Shown here in pieces: positions 1-12,668 of a stretch of DNA of 64,000 nt. The notes under the pieces are model-generated. The model ran no database searches. It was not told the DNA's origin and saw nothing but the letters and a program-made list of their open reading frames with translations. A program made the translations under genes and the position numbers. The first letter of the stretch is position 1; each line of letters starts with the position of its first letter. Source of the stretch: Jackrogersella multiformis (Eukaryota; Ascomycota; Sordariomycetes; Xylariales; Hypoxylaceae); the NCBI GenBank assembly GCA_902806575.1, contig CADCXD010000005.1, positions 744,001 to 808,000 on the forward strand, written 5' to 3'.

Positions 1-2686
1 ACGCGAAGGTGCTCCTCAAACTGGTATGCGAACAGTTCTTCGGACCGTCGACTGGCTTCGTCGATATGGTCGTTAAGAATATTCCATCTCCGTTAGAGGC
101 GGCTGAGCACAAGCTGGAACAGTACTACACGGGCCCCTTGGACACTAAAGTGGCCGAGTCTATGAAGAGGTGCGACCAGGATGGCCCCTTAGTGGTGCAT
201 ATTACAAAGCTATTCAACTCGGCCGATGCGAAGAGCTTTTACTCCTTCGGCCGAGTGATGAGTGGCATCGCTCGACCTGGCATGCAGGTGAGAGTTCTCG
301 GAGAGGGCTATTCTATCGACGACGAAGAGGATATGGCTATGGCGACCATTTCGAACGTCTACATTGCCGAGACGAGATACAATGTCGAGACAGACGGCGT
401 CCCCGCTGGGAACTGGGTGCTTCTCGGCGGCGTCGACAACTCGATCGTGAAGTCGGCGACAATAGTACCACCGAAGCTCGAGGATGATGAGGAAGCTTAC
501 ATCTTCAGGCCAGTCACGCATTTCACCGAGTCGGTCCTGAAGGTAGCAGTCGAGCCCATCAACCCATCGGAACTGCCTAAGATGCTCGACGGCCTGAGGA
601 AAATTAACAAGAGCTACCCCCTAATCACTACGAAGGTGGAAGAGTCAGGTGAGCACATCATCCTGGGCACTGGCGAGCTCTACATGGACTGCGTCCTCCA
701 CGACCTGCGACGAGTGTATGCAGATATGGAACTCAAGGTTTCGGATCCCGTCACGCGCTTCTGCGAGACGGTAGACGAGATGTCGGCTACCAAGTGCTAC
801 GCAATCACACCGAACAAAAAGAACAAGATTACTATGGTCGCCGAGCCGCTCGACGACGGGATCGCGGAAGATATCGAGAGCGGCCGCGTCAAGATGCAAG
901 ACGGTGCCCGAAAAGTGGGCAAATTCTTCCAGGACAAGTACGGATGGGATCTGCTGGCGGCGAGGAGCATTTGGGCATTCGGGCCGGATGAGAAAGGACC
1001 TAACATATTGCAGGACGACACACTCGAGGTACGTCGACTAGTTTGTCTTTTCCCCCCACCCACTGTGACCTCGAAAGCTCGGCGTCTTACTACACAGGAC
1101 AAATCCTGTTGCGCGGAGTGTTACCCAGCGGGTTCCGCATGCGGCAATACCTTCGCGCGGTCTCCTCTGGCAGTCCTCTTCGGTTTCAGCCTCACAGTTC
1201 TAGAATTTCCATTCTTCTTCTCATCGATGATGGCACCTAATCATTTCGGCAGGTGGATAAGACGCTTCTGAGGAGCGTGCGAGAGACCATTCGCCAAGGC
1301 TTTAGTTGGGCTACCCGAGAAGGCCCTCTATGTGAAGAACGTGAGTACCTACATCCCGTTGCATTTCCAGTATTGTCATTCCTACCCAACCCCCTGTGCG
1401 CCAACCCCACGGTTTCCGCCGCTACCCATGTAGAACCTCTTAGCTTTCAAGCTTCCTTTTTTCTACTATGCACACGGCTAGTGCCCCAAATATTCCTCGC
1501 TGGCGAACGTCTCGTTGGCAAGGTTGTCATTCGGGAGTTTTACTCTTTACCCAAGAGTCGTCGTCGCATTCGGTTGGTCATAAACCTACTGTGCGCTATT
1601 ATTGGCATCACAATTCATGCTGTCCACGCAAGTCAGCTAAGGCTGCTATGCGTTGAAACTCGCGTAAGACGGGGATATAGCGAAACCTGGGGATAAACTT
1701 ATCACCATGTGCAGCTTCGTCGTCCCGAGGCATGGCTACAACCCATGTTCATTCCGTCGCCAAGAAGTAAGCTGTGGGACTAGCAACCCTGCTCCTTGCA
1801 TTTGTGCAGATTCGATCAGGCTTCGTCTATCGAACCCATAAGGCGAGGTCTGCGCGTTCCAGCCCACCCTCACCACCATACGGGCGCCAGGGGGGGTACG
1901 CGGCACTAATTCCACGGTGCTTGCTAAATCGCATGCCCCCAATGCGCATTGTCGCGTCGGCTTCTCTCAGACTTAGGGGTCGCCTCGAAAATAACCACCG
2001 ATGCATTGTCGTATACCCTATCCCTGATCTAGTAGATTCGCAGCACCCAAACAGACGCAACTCAATGACGTTATAATACTTTGATTCCGTATAGGTTGCT
2101 AATTTTGCATTGAAATATAGCGATTCGTAATACTAAGTTTCGTATCATGGACGTGTCACTAGCACAAGAAGCAATCTTCAGGGGAGGCGGCCAGATTATC
2201 CCAACGGCGCGACGTACATGCTATAGCTCGTTCCTGATGGCGTCGCCGCGCCTCATGGAGCCCCTCTACGCGTGCTCGATGACCGGGCCCCAAGACGCCG
2301 TCCCCGTCCTGTACAACGTGCTAGCGCGGCGGCGCGGCCACGTGCTAGCCGACGGGCCGATCGCCGGGACGCCGCTGTACCGCGTCAGCGGGCTGATCCC
2401 GGTGATCGACTCGTTCGGGTTCGAGACGGACGTGCGGATCCAGACGCAGGGGCAGGCCATGGTCAGCCTCGTCTTCGACAAGTGGCAGAAGGTGCCGGGC
2501 GACCCGCTGGACAAGGAGGCGGTGCTGCGCCCGCTGCAGCCGGCCGACGCGCAGGCCACCGCCCGCGACTTCGTGCTCAAGACCCGCAGGAGGAAGGGCC
2601 TCAGCGAGGACGTCAGCGTCGCGAAGTTCCTCGAGCCCGAGTTCTACCAGAGCCTCATGGAGAGCGGCACCCTGGGGAGCCCGTGA
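1..2686 (+). CDS. snu114: U5 snRNP GTPase Snu114 (EFTUD2/Cwf10), 3' part
   Basis: EF-2-like GTPase of the U5 snRNP and U4/U6.U5 tri-snRNP, which controls Brr2 during spliceosome activation and disassembly (family knowledge). The gene enters from the left edge, so the N-terminal domain and G motifs are outside the window. Model: join(<1..1028, 1253..1340, 2121..2686), first full codon at 3, about 559 residues visible. Seen: EF-2 domain II onward, the segment TPNKKNKITMVAEPLD, WAFGPDEKGPNI, then RGGGQIIPTARR, PRLMEPLY, the EF-G-like IDSFGFETD, and the typical end KTRRRKGLSEDVSVAKF. The 1341-2120 intron is set by phase: the joined exons read CEEPIRNTKFRI, as in relatives. The 1029-1252 intron gives DDTLE-VDKTLL, about three residues shorter than usual, so a microexon is possible. 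Exon 3 becomes strikingly GC-rich after about 2240. Confidence 0.93.
1341..2120 (+). other. 780-nt intron inside snu114
   Basis: GT at 1341 (GTGAGTACC) and AG at 2119-2120 join two conserved Snu114 segments in the right phase (split proline codon). At 780 nt it is more than ten times the 49-80 nt introns common elsewhere in this window. I see no recognisable coding remnant, tRNA-like fold or terminal repeats inside it; open frames across it are short and unlike any family I know. Confidence 0.8.
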
Positions 2687-5600
2687 GGCGGACGGGTTTG
2701 AATTATCGGGCGAGAGTGTTGAGTGTTTTCATATGAATGGAAAGCCTGGAACGCCTTAAAGCCTGGAAAGCCTGAAAGTCTCGGAAGCCTTATAAAAGGA
2801 GCCGCAGATAGATAGAAATCACGGGTTTGCCGTGGGTGCTGTATTATACGTAAATAGGTAATTAACGCAGAAGCGGCCCTGTGCGGTGACGTATTGAAAG
2901 ATGGGTTCTAGGGTGAGGAGCAGACTGCCTACCTAGTTTTGATTATGGCTTATGGTTTGTGGTTTGTGGTTTATGGTGTATGGTGTATGGTCCAAGGGGG
3001 TCTAGGTAGCTCGAAGGCTGTATCCGTAATATAAAGAGCACTACCGTGCTCCGTGGCCTATGTTCGTGCATACATGCAATGCATATATACGTTACGAAGA
3101 AATCGTAGCTAGAGTTGTAACGCGTACACAGCTCTGACTGTAGATAGATTGTGGTTTGATACTATAGGTAACGAACAGAGAATGGTGTTACACTCTAGGT
3201 AGGTAGTTACTTAGGTAAATGGTTAGACGGCAGCTCATTCGTGCAGAAGTACCGTGGCAAAGGAGCCTCCGCCTGCCTACCTACATAGCGTACAGAACAC
3301 CGATACGTAGCAGCAGGTACTACGTAGACGGGCGATGGGGGACGCGGTCGGGACGCGGCGACGTGATTGGCCGGTTGCTCGTGCCATACCTGCATCGCTT
3401 GTGACCCCATGTAGGGCGGGTGATGGGGCCTCGCTTACCTACCTAAGGTATACAGAGCCGGCGGCTAGTGACGGTCACGCTGGCTGTGACGGGTGTGGAC
3501 TTGGGTTTGGATTTGGACTTGACGGGATAGGATAGGATAGGACTGGAAGTATGCACTAGGTGGAAGTGGAAGTGGAAGTGGAACCATATCTGAGCCGGCC
3601 TTGGGTGTTTGGGTATGTGGTATTTGGTATGGCCTGAACCCCCCACGGCTCGATTGCGGTTCGGTACTCTGGGGAGACGCGTAGAAGGGTATGAGTAGGT
3701 AGGTACTTAGGGAGAAGCGTGAGAGAGGCAGCAGGTATGGGGATGTGATCTGTCGGAATGAGCCGGATGCCGGTACCGATGGTGAGTGCATATGGCATAT
3801 GTACCTGATAGATAGGTAGGTAATAGCTTGACTGCAACTACGGACTGGGGATGGGAGTAGGGGTTGGACATGTTGGATGCTAGTGCTGCTGGCGTTGGTG
3901 CCGCTGCAGAAGACACAGTAGGTAGGTACCTATTCGCTGAGCCAAAAGGGGGAGAAGGGGGGGCTCGCATGGCAGCGAGGCAGCCTAGAAGGAAGGATTG
4001 GAGGACGAGAAGTAACCCCAGGAACGACAGCACGGGACGCAGCTACCGATGGATAGTATAACCTACCTATGCAAGAAGACTACGTCTGGAAGTCTGTAAC
4101 TACATAGATGGATAGGTAGGTAGGTAGATAGATGCGTAGAAGATCTACACTGTCGTCCCTCCACCTACCGCGCAAGTTGTTTCCTCGCTGTCACCCGGCG
4201 TTAAATATATCGACCAACCACGTCACAAACCCATCGCCTGGCTACGCGGGTTATGTGTGGAAAGGGGTGCCAACTGCCGCGGGCTTCCTCCTCATTGGTG
4301 CAGATATGGCTCCTCGAAAAGTTCCATTGGACCCGTCCGATATGCCGCATTGTGCTCGCGTGGCCAATGGTAGGGTACGGCGCGGGCTAATAGGGGCTGT
4401 TCGTTACGGCGGTGTTAAGAGCGATGGATGTTAAGCCTAGGTGTGTGTCTATGGGCATATGGTGGTGGCTCTGAGGTTATGAGGGGATGTCGAGCTCGAG
4501 GTTGAAGGTGACGAGAATGCGAGGAAAAGTCGTAGATCTCAAGAAGGGGGATGGACGAGGTAACCTCTTCCCTCGAGTAGAAGCTACCTACCTACTTTAC
4601 TTTGACGAGGTTGCCGCGGGTATGCAGAGTAATGATAAGAAATAGGGTGGCGGGAAGAGGGATAACGAGAAGGCAAGAAAGGCTTCAACTGGACGAGGTA
4701 TTGGCTCTGGCTGATCCGGTGGTTAAGGTTCATGATAGGCCGACATTGCTCCTCCTCCAGCGGAAAAGTGACAGCACGGAGACTCCATATGAAGAAAGAT
4801 GACAATGATACTGGTTCTATCGTTGTCCTGCTGGGAAGAGTGGGTGCAAGTTAGTACCTAGGTAGCTAGGAGTGCCATACGGGGATTTCGAGCACGCAAG
4901 CCTTAATACCTAAGAACTAAGACGAGAAGAGCCGTGTCTAATAGGTTGGAGCTATCTATGTACGAGCTATACATAAAACGTAGAAAGGCATACGGGTATC
5001 ATGGCTATCACTCCTGAAAGGGGGTAGCGATGTTCAAGATACATTCAAAAGTTCCAGAATTTACTATCACCCTCCATCATAAGACTCGAGATATGCACGA
5101 CCGTAGATGAAGCTTACTATCAACTACTCGAGTCGAGGGCGTCGAGGTGACCGGCACCATCGGGACCTATCCGTTCGCCGGCAGCGGGTGGACACAGCGG
5201 ATCGGAAGGGCGCTTCCGACGTAGCTTTTTTCTTCTCTGCAAAGCTGGAATATGTATCTCTAAAGTTGACCCTATTGGTTTCTACGCACATACGTAGAGC
5301 CAGGACGATGGGAGTAGTAGCTATGGCTATCTAAGATAGGACGAGAGCAAAAGAAAAAAAAGGGGGGGGACGAACTTGAGAGGATAATAATAGCTATGGC
5401 AACTGACAACCTTGAAAGAAGCTACGCGGGCTACCTAATGCAAGGAACCCGCCTAAACTTACAATATGGGGGTGGACGCGAAGCCAGGCCGGTTGCTGGC
5501 GACGAGTGTGCTATCGTATACCCCAGGTAGGATCACGATCTCGGATCGACGAAACGTACACTAGTAGCGGCTAGGTTCGCGAAGGATCAAATAGACTATC

Positions 5601-6643
5601 AGCTGGGTATTTAGCATAGCAATTAAAGATACGGATTTATACAACAGGTTTATAGATATTTGTTCATCCAGTTCGGAACTCGTAGGTCTATAGACCCGAC
5701 TACGACAGCCTCATTCGTATCCGCCGTACCGGGCAGCTAGCGGGCCCACAGTGAATACGAAGTGACCGAGGGTTCTGAAATCAAGGTATATGAATCGCCG
5801 ATCATAACGTGATTCACGTAATGTCTGGCATCCATTGTTTCTCTTTTCTTCCCTTTTCTCGGGGCTGACCAGGGGGCGATTGAGCCGTTTCGGATTTCCG
5901 TTTACAGAAACGCATTAATAGGTAATCTTCATAGAAGGTTGTGTCTTAACGACGATTGCAGCTATGCTCGCTAGTTGAAATAGGATTAGATCCGTTTATA
6001 GAACATTATGGAAGTTAAACATTAAACTTATTAGGTATATCTTAAGGCGGTATTGACCGAAATAGTACCTAGTGTTTCCGCGAAGTAAATTCGTTATTCA
6101 TGTTGACGCGAAGATGTCTTCACATAGTACTCTGAAACTTCTAGTGAGTTTTAATCAGGGGAGTTTCTGGAACAAACGATGACTCGACACCATCACTTGC
6201 TAGTAGTAACTAAGAGATCTCAACGTTAGATACCTAGGTTACAATAACTGGTAACTCCCAAGCTTCAGGAGCTAGACGAGCTCCTGATATCCTATGGGTT
6301 GGCTGTTGAGTTGCATCCCGCGCCTGACAGTAACAGCTTGGCGATTCAAACCGGTTTTAGGCCGGTGTGGACCTTTTTATTCTAGCTGCCGTTTCTAGGC
6401 TTACCAAGGTGAGCGAGGACTGCCTGTTGGATCTCTGAGGAACTGATCAGGTTGGTGTGCATATATTCCCTGTCTTCGAGAAGCTTGAGCGAACATTCCA
6501 AATCTCGACCGGACTGACGCGGATGTCTTGTAGAGATCATCGCTGGGTCTTTAGTGGCACAGTTAAAGTTGCTTGAACGACCGAAGAACCTTCTAAACCA
6601 TTGGCTATTCCGGATTTAGATGCCGACTAGAAGGTACCTAATC
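2687..6643. other. Convergent intergenic spacer with simple repeats
   Basis: About 4 kb between the 3' ends of snu114 and cia2. It begins with an imperfect AAAGCCTGGA-type repeat near 2740-2790 and carries GGATA and GGAAGT microsatellites near 3520-3583 and many GGTA/TACC tetramers. From about 5400 to 6640 it turns AT-rich and loses the tetramers. Open frames are short, lack conserved sequence and overlap the repeats. I see no gene. Confidence 0.6.
3557..3583 (+). repeat. GGAAGT hexamer microsatellite
   Basis: About four tandem copies of a GGAAGT hexamer. A GGATA pentamer run lies just upstream at about 3520-3541. Confidence 0.8.
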
Positions 6644-7639
6644 TCACACGCAAGTTTCCAGCATCTTGTCTAGGACGCCCTTGAGGGTATCATTCTCCAA
6701 TGCTGCTGCAACTCTTTCCTTGTCTGCTAGTTGCTTGTTGACCTGGTCGTCCTGGCTGTGGGTTCCCTCCTTGATCATGACATCCACACGATAGTTGGGG
6801 GGTAGGGCTTGCTCTAGCCGCACCCGTACACCGAGGCCAATGACCGTGGCAAGTGAGCAATGCGTAATGGTAGGAGTAATATTGACGAGTACTTGCGTCA
6901 AGGTATTGGGATCCGCTTCTAGTGAGGGAGATGGTGTAATATGGATATCGGGCAAATTCACGACGGCCAACTGGCCGAGTGACAGTGGATGCTCTGGGTC
7001 AGAAATGGACGAGATCAGATCTGCCAAACGTTAGTCATAATATCCATTCAGAGAGTGTGGAATTTAGCGCGTTCCTTCACGTTTGATCGTAGCCATGGGC
7101 TTCACGACCAACGTTTATGACATGTAAATATGTAAACATGTATGTAGGTATGTACGTAGTATGTATGTAGGTATGTAGACATGGGGGTTAGAAAATCATG
7201 CGACTGCATGGGTCTTATGGTTGTTGGGGGATGTGCCGCATCGGCGAGGATGGGATGGGATGAGACAGAATAAGGACGATAAACCCGATAACTCCGCACT
7301 TTTCATACCATCCCTAACCCACAGGAGTTGTCTTAAAGAATACACGGACATGGACATGGACACGGACATTGACATACGGTTGATAATAAAAAGAATAAAA
7401 GAGGCAGCCTTACCGTATACCTCTTGCTCGTCAATAGGCTCTGCAGCGAATTCATCGTCACTCTCGGTGTCGTCGGACCATGAGATGTCGCATAAAGAGT
7501 CCGATAGATATCGTGGCTTGCGCATGATGTCGATGATCTTAGACTCGGCAGTTCTTTGAACTCTACGGCCCTTCTTGCGCTGCCTCGTTGGAAGCTGGGA
7601 GGTATTCAGAATAGTGGGATTAGCATTATCTTTCTCCAT
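6644..7639 (-). CDS. cia2: MIP18-family Fe-S cluster targeting protein Cia2
   Basis: Subunit of the cytosolic iron-sulfur targeting complex (Cia1-Cia2-Mms19), which passes Fe-S clusters to nuclear and cytosolic apoproteins such as DNA polymerases and helicases (family knowledge). Model: complement(join(6644..7020, 7414..7639)), 200 aa. Seen: disordered acidic N-terminus with SWSDDTESDDEF, then EPIDEQEVYDLISSISDPEH across the splice, the conserved PTITHCSLATVIGLGVRVRLE with the family's reactive Cys, and VNKQLADKERVAAALEN near the end. The start is the ATG at 7639 (MEKDNANPT); the open frame upstream has only a GTG at 7657. The intron (7021-7413) has GTAAGG, a CTAAC branch site and AG, and the phases match. 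The 393-nt intron is long and repeat-filled. Confidence 0.93.
7021..7413 (-). other. 393-nt intron of cia2 containing a microsatellite
   Basis: Bounded by exons whose join restores the conserved EQEVYDLISSISDPEH. Its interior at about 7125-7185 is a GTATGTAG/GTAGGTATG-type repeat like the intergenic ones, so the length seems due to repeat growth inside a normal short intron. Confidence 0.85.
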
Positions 7640-10600
7640 CTTGATAGCGCGAACCACAATGTGAGATCTCGCTCTTTTATGCGGTAGTCCGATAGTCTGC
7701 TCTGACCGACGACTAATTCGGTGAAATTTAATGTAATGTTTGAGATTCCGAAACTTTGTGAGAGGTTGTTGTCCTTGTTGTCGTTGTCGTGGCGAGGATT
7801 GTGTATGGAAGAGTTTATTGACTATTAAATCGTGACATAATTATTATTAACCTTAATATGCTTATGACCAGTGGTCACTGCCTAACCTGATAGGTGATGA
7901 TGAGAAGTGGGAAGGCGAATTCTACTGTGTACACGTAAAGACCTCGGGACCTTCCATCGCGGGGCCATCGCGGTCTATCATTTACCCGAGATTTAATCTT
8001 ATCGATCTAATCGACTGAATTCATTGCATTGATTGACAGCTGATTGATCGATTGATTGGAATTCTAACTATTTTTATTGGTCACTAAAGAAGAATTTTAA
8101 GTGAGGCTCCTTCCAATATCTCATCCATGGGTATATCTATCTCAATTTTATACTCACCATCAAAGGCTCTAATGTTAAACATTCCATGCTATCTCTAGGA
8201 AACCATACTTCGATAAAAACTTCACATATTACCTTACCTCCTTCGAGCTTTATTGACATTTTCTTCTTGACCGATCATCATTAGCGCAACCAGAAATAGT
8301 TCTTTTTACATAGTATTTTCTCCAGATATTCGGTCGATCACTCGCCCCTAAATTTAAAGGTCGATCATCAACCTATGCCGTCTTTGATATTTAACATGAG
8401 CTACGGTTGTCGCAACCCGATAGATTTGCCCAGGGCTAGATGCAGGGGCTAGGTGTCGGCGGGTACAGTACCGAATATGTGATACAACCGTTACAGCGCG
8501 CTGCGGCTGTTTCACTACATACTTCGAAATTCATGCGCAACGGATTCAGCGTCGTACATACGTGCTAGACTGACGTGGAATATCCTGTCGTCGCAATATC
8601 GGAAAACCAGACCGACATGACTCGTGAGATCGTCCGTTGTTTTTAACGGGTTGCTGCTATGTACAGGTTGCACGGGTAGCTTTGGTGGTTGATATACACT
8701 GGCATAACGCTATGACGCCGGCCAAACGCATGTCACGATATTATACTCTTTTCAGCTGAGAGCTGCCTTAGTGGCTAAGGCTCATAGATACCTACAAGGG
8801 ATCTCCTCGATCTGGCCCTGTTCACCGTTCCCGCTTTCAGGTACGAACCACGCGCGAGATGATCGACAGGTTATCAGGAACAGACCCAATACATACGTCG
8901 CATGCTCGGTCAAGTTTACCGGAAAAGGCCAGACATACGGCACTTTTTAGGCTTGATTGGGCAAGTCTGTTAGCATACAGCACGGAATCAACCGTCCCAA
9001 GCATGCGGCACGTGTCACGCGTAAGGGGAGCCATCATTTGGGTCGAGGACGGGCTAAGAATAGTCGTTCAGCCCTGTCAATGCCCTCATTTCCTCGACCC
9101 CAATCTTTAATAGTGCGCCTTTCGCATGAACTCGCTTCGTACCCTTATTTCTAGAAGCAGATCACATTATGCGGCAATCGATCAATCTGACTATATTTAG
9201 ACATTCTCGCGAGGGTAACGTACAGGGCAACGTATACACTATTACAGCAACCCTCCACGAGGAAATCCCCCATCTGTTGGTGTCTACCTAAGGTACCCAG
9301 GTAGTTACCTACCTGGTAGAGAACTCGAGGAACGACTTGGCCTGTGCATCTATCCATTTGCAAATAGCGACCCGGACTGGAAAAACTCTACAATCCTGAT
9401 TATTGATGACAATATTATCACAAATCAACTAGTTCGATGAGCCTAATCCTCCTTCGGTAACCTTGGGACTGTACGCCTTCGCTGATTGGATAGATCTCCG
9501 TGGGGGAGCGACCTAGGATGCCTCGGGACTTCGGGAGGTTTAGTCCTTAACCCGATTCTACGTAGATCCATGGGAAATTCCGTCGTGACTTACTAGTATA
9601 ATACCAAGCCTGTCGTACATCTAGGTAGGTTAGGGTTCATACCTAACCTGAATAATAGTTCGAACAATATTGCCTCCGTGAGTCGTCGCATAGCGTAACG
9701 GGGTAAAAAGAAAAAGAAGAAAAAAAGGGGGTCCTCTCGTCCTCAATCGGCCGAGCCTTGCGTAGCAACGAGAAGGGGATGCGGATAAGCGAAGGCTGCT
9801 GACGACGACCAATTATCGGTCCCAGGACATCAGTCGGGCATGCCTGTCACTTTCCTACATAGCCGCTTCTAATTGCCTCCTGCAATGCAGATGCAAGTGC
9901 TCACTCAGGCCGCTCGCTTGTACTTCTTTTTTGCAATATTTGCAACTCCTTCCGACCAACCTGCTCGTGAGGACTAGGAATACTCGAGCTTCCCCTAGTT
10001 GTTGATCTTTGGCGCATGCAGACCTGACCGCTATTCCTTTAGCTAATAATGCTAGGACCATCGATATGCAAACAGGGCAGCTTTGCAGGGGCTAATTTGT
10101 TGTACTAACAAGAAACGAGAAGATGCAAGAAGAATACCTAGGGAGGTGGTAATACTAACGTACCTGGCGGTTGGGTTCGGGCTCGCTGTTATTGTAGGCG
10201 CCAGAAAAGACCCCGATACGATTGCCGGTTGAGTATACCGTCCTATGCGCCATAGGATGTGTGCCCCTGATGTTGTTCGTGGGTAGGCTGACATATATCT
10301 AATTGCTAGAGTTGCATGCACATATACCGGACTTTGACAGCCACACATCCCATCACGTCGAGTATGTGCGTATGCGCGTATGTACATAGGTAGGCAGGTA
10401 GGTAGGTAGGTATGCACGCACCTTGCAGCCCTATTCCCCCAGGAACGCATACATAATAATATCATTTACCTACTATGGTACTTCAAGGTCACTTACTATT
10501 TTCATTATCATAGACCTGGCGGCTAATGCCTTGCCACGACATCATTTAACTTAAGGACTTTTAGTCTTACTTGTATGGGAAGACTAGATTTGACAATCTG

Positions 10601-11079
10601 ATGCATCTGGTGCTCCTTGAAGCGTTTCATCCTATATTACGTCTCTTAAGAATGTTGCTGATGCCAATTGTGCCGTGCTATTTTGCGAAGTACTCCGTAT
10701 CATGCCCTACCTAGCTCTTAGGTATGCTGAGGTGGCGCTCCTCTAACGGTTACATCTTGTGCCGTTTCTTCAAGGGCGCCTAATGTGAAAGAAATGACAA
10801 CGGGGTGGAAAGATTCTCATAATTTTGGGGTTATATAGCACTTTGTACATTTCTGGACTAGTTTGCGCGCAAGCTTACAATGGACATGATTGTCTAGAAC
10901 TCTTTACATACTTACCTAGGTACTTACCTTCGGTACGTGGGTAAATAATGCTAATGCTAATAGTAAGATCCATTACCTACGTAGGTACGTAGGTATATTA
11001 TGTAAGAGGTAGGTAGGTGAAGCTCTTCATTATCTAGCTTTCTGCCATGACTCCTAGTCGAATGGGCTTCCAATCTTTC

Positions 11080-11134
11080 TAGAGTCCCTAGAGTCCCTAG
11101 AGTCTTTAGAGTCTTTAGAGTCTTGGTCTGCTGC
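11080..11134. repeat. 9-bp tandem repeat AGAGTCYYT
   Basis: About five to six copies of a 9-bp unit, first as AGAGTCCCT and then as AGAGTCTTT. The C-to-T difference between the two halves is consistent with RIP-like or ordinary transition changes. Confidence 0.85.
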
Positions 11135-11732
11135 ACTAATGTAAGCTAGATATGTAGGAGAATGGAACCGAGCTATCGATGATACGGTACATGTGTTAAA
11201 GCGCGGTATTAACCCGCACCAAGACAAGCTTGAATCCTACGAGCCAACCCAGCGATCTACCTTCAGGTAGATTGACTAGCCACCATAATATATGTAATAC
11301 CTACCTGGCATGCGAACGACGATAGGTCGGATTTATAAACTGTAGAACTGGAGTATAACTTTATTGATTCCTACTAGGTACCTAGGTTAAGGTAAATGTA
11401 AGTACCCAGATCAAATTGTGTGGAATTGTAAAGTTCACATTATTTTACTATACAAGCGCAGCTTCGTAAGACTCCCCGCCTTAGAGTCTTATTGATTTTT
11501 TATTAAGAAAAAGTTAAGAAAAGGGGCACCGAGGCTCTTATGAAGCTTGTGACTGTTACACAAATCATCTAAAAAAAGGTAGAATCACAATTAGTACGTG
11601 GAATCTAGTGCTAGTACAGGTACTTAGGTACGTAATGTGTAAGCCAGTTTGGGCCCCCAGCAGCAGGAACCACGCGAAAGGCAAAGAACCTAGGGCCACC
11701 TTAGGTGCCTTGTACCTAAAGAAGAGAGCACT

Positions 11733-11776
11733 GCAGGCAGGCAGGCAGGCAGACGGACAGGCAGGCAAGCAGGCGG
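11733..11776. repeat. GGCA tetranucleotide microsatellite
   Basis: About ten mostly perfect GGCA units with a few substitutions (GACG, GGAC, AAGC). Confidence 0.85.
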
Positions 11777-11955
11777 GGCCCCCCCTAGAAGAACGACCCC
11801 CTCCTCCCCTTCCACCCCTTCTCCTGGCCCCTCTTGAACTCCATAGTACCTAGGTACCTACCTGGTAAGTTACCTCAATAATTAGGTACCTAGGTAGTAC
11901 GCACAATGCGATCCATAGGCTGATAGGTACATACAAGCATCCATGATACTTGCCC

Positions 11956-11977
11956 TAGGTACCTACGTAGGTACCTA
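11956..11977. repeat. Perfect 22-bp palindrome built from GGTACC/TACGTA
   Basis: The 22 bases read the same on both strands, centred on TACGTA with GGTACC on each side. It is one of the longest members of the dispersed TACC/GGTA palindrome family in this window. Confidence 0.85.
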
Positions 11978-12139
11978 CCTAAGAAGGTTGTGCCCATTAT
12001 TTTTTTGGTTGGCGCCTCCTTCCACTGGGACTCATGGCATACGGCATGGTTCTCCCCTCATCTACCTGAATACCGGGTCCTCCCTGCTAACAGCAAAAAG
12101 GTTCATTTCCAATCCACTGTGCTTGATATCCATCCCGCC

Positions 12140-12225
12140 TTCCGCTTCCACCCTCCACCCTCCACCTTCCACCCTCTACCAACTACTTACTAACTACCAA
12201 CTACCAACTACCTACTACCTACTTA
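12140..12225. repeat. Pyrimidine-rich imperfect repeats before the regulator gene
   Basis: Tandem CCACCCT units followed by AACTACC/ACTACCT units. They lie about 440 bp upstream of the start of the zinc-cluster gene, in its probable promoter or 5' leader. Confidence 0.7.
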
Positions 12226-12668
12226 GATACAGAGCAACAACCGGTACAGTACATGCGGTACGGAAGGTTCCTTAACCTTAAGCAACCCAGGCTCTTACCC
12301 ATCTTTTTTTACCTTTTATTTATAATACCAGGTAGTTGCGCCTATAGGTACTTAGCGTATACGTATACGCATCTATGTATTTCTGATGTTGTTAAACCTG
12401 AACTTGAACCTGTAGCGCGCACTTTTTATAAACTCTTCCCTTTTCCTCTTACTTAATCAACCGCCGTATTACTTGCGCTCGACTGCACGACTGCACGACT
12501 ATACACCCGAAGCGCAAATTACTGACAATCGAACGAGAGCGCCGGCGAGCTAACCTATACCCGTAGTCGAGGTGAACCAATGGTCAATCATTAATCGAGA
12601 GGATCACAGTTGGACACAGTTGGACCCGGTCATCGAGGGTCTCGAACCCGCCGAGAGACGAAGCAGTC

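Larger units (their letters stand above)
7640..12668. other. 5-kb divergent spacer, repeat-rich
   Basis: Separates the 5' ends of cia2 and the zinc-cluster regulator, so it should hold both promoters. The region 7750-8350 is AT-rich and 8350-9850 is mixed. From about 9600 the TACC/GGTA tetramers become dense, with a 9-bp repeat at 11080, a GGCA run at 11733 and a palindrome at 11956. A short frame at 9855-10061 (-) has a zinc-finger-like C-x2-C…H-x-H…C pattern but no supporting exons. I see no convincing gene. Confidence 0.55.

Noticed and set aside
2266..2736. Long frames on both strands over snu114 exon 3
   Set aside because: Arg/Ala/Pro-rich by-products of very GC-rich codons; the Snu114 frame is clearly the real one.
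5400..6640. Possible RIP-degraded transposon in AT-rich DNA
   Set aside because: No terminal repeats, target duplications or remnants of transposase or polymerase motifs could be recognised by eye.
11733..11776. Possible CRISPR-like or direct-repeat array
   Set aside because: The units are four-base microsatellite steps without spacers; CRISPR arrays are not expected in a fungal nucleus.
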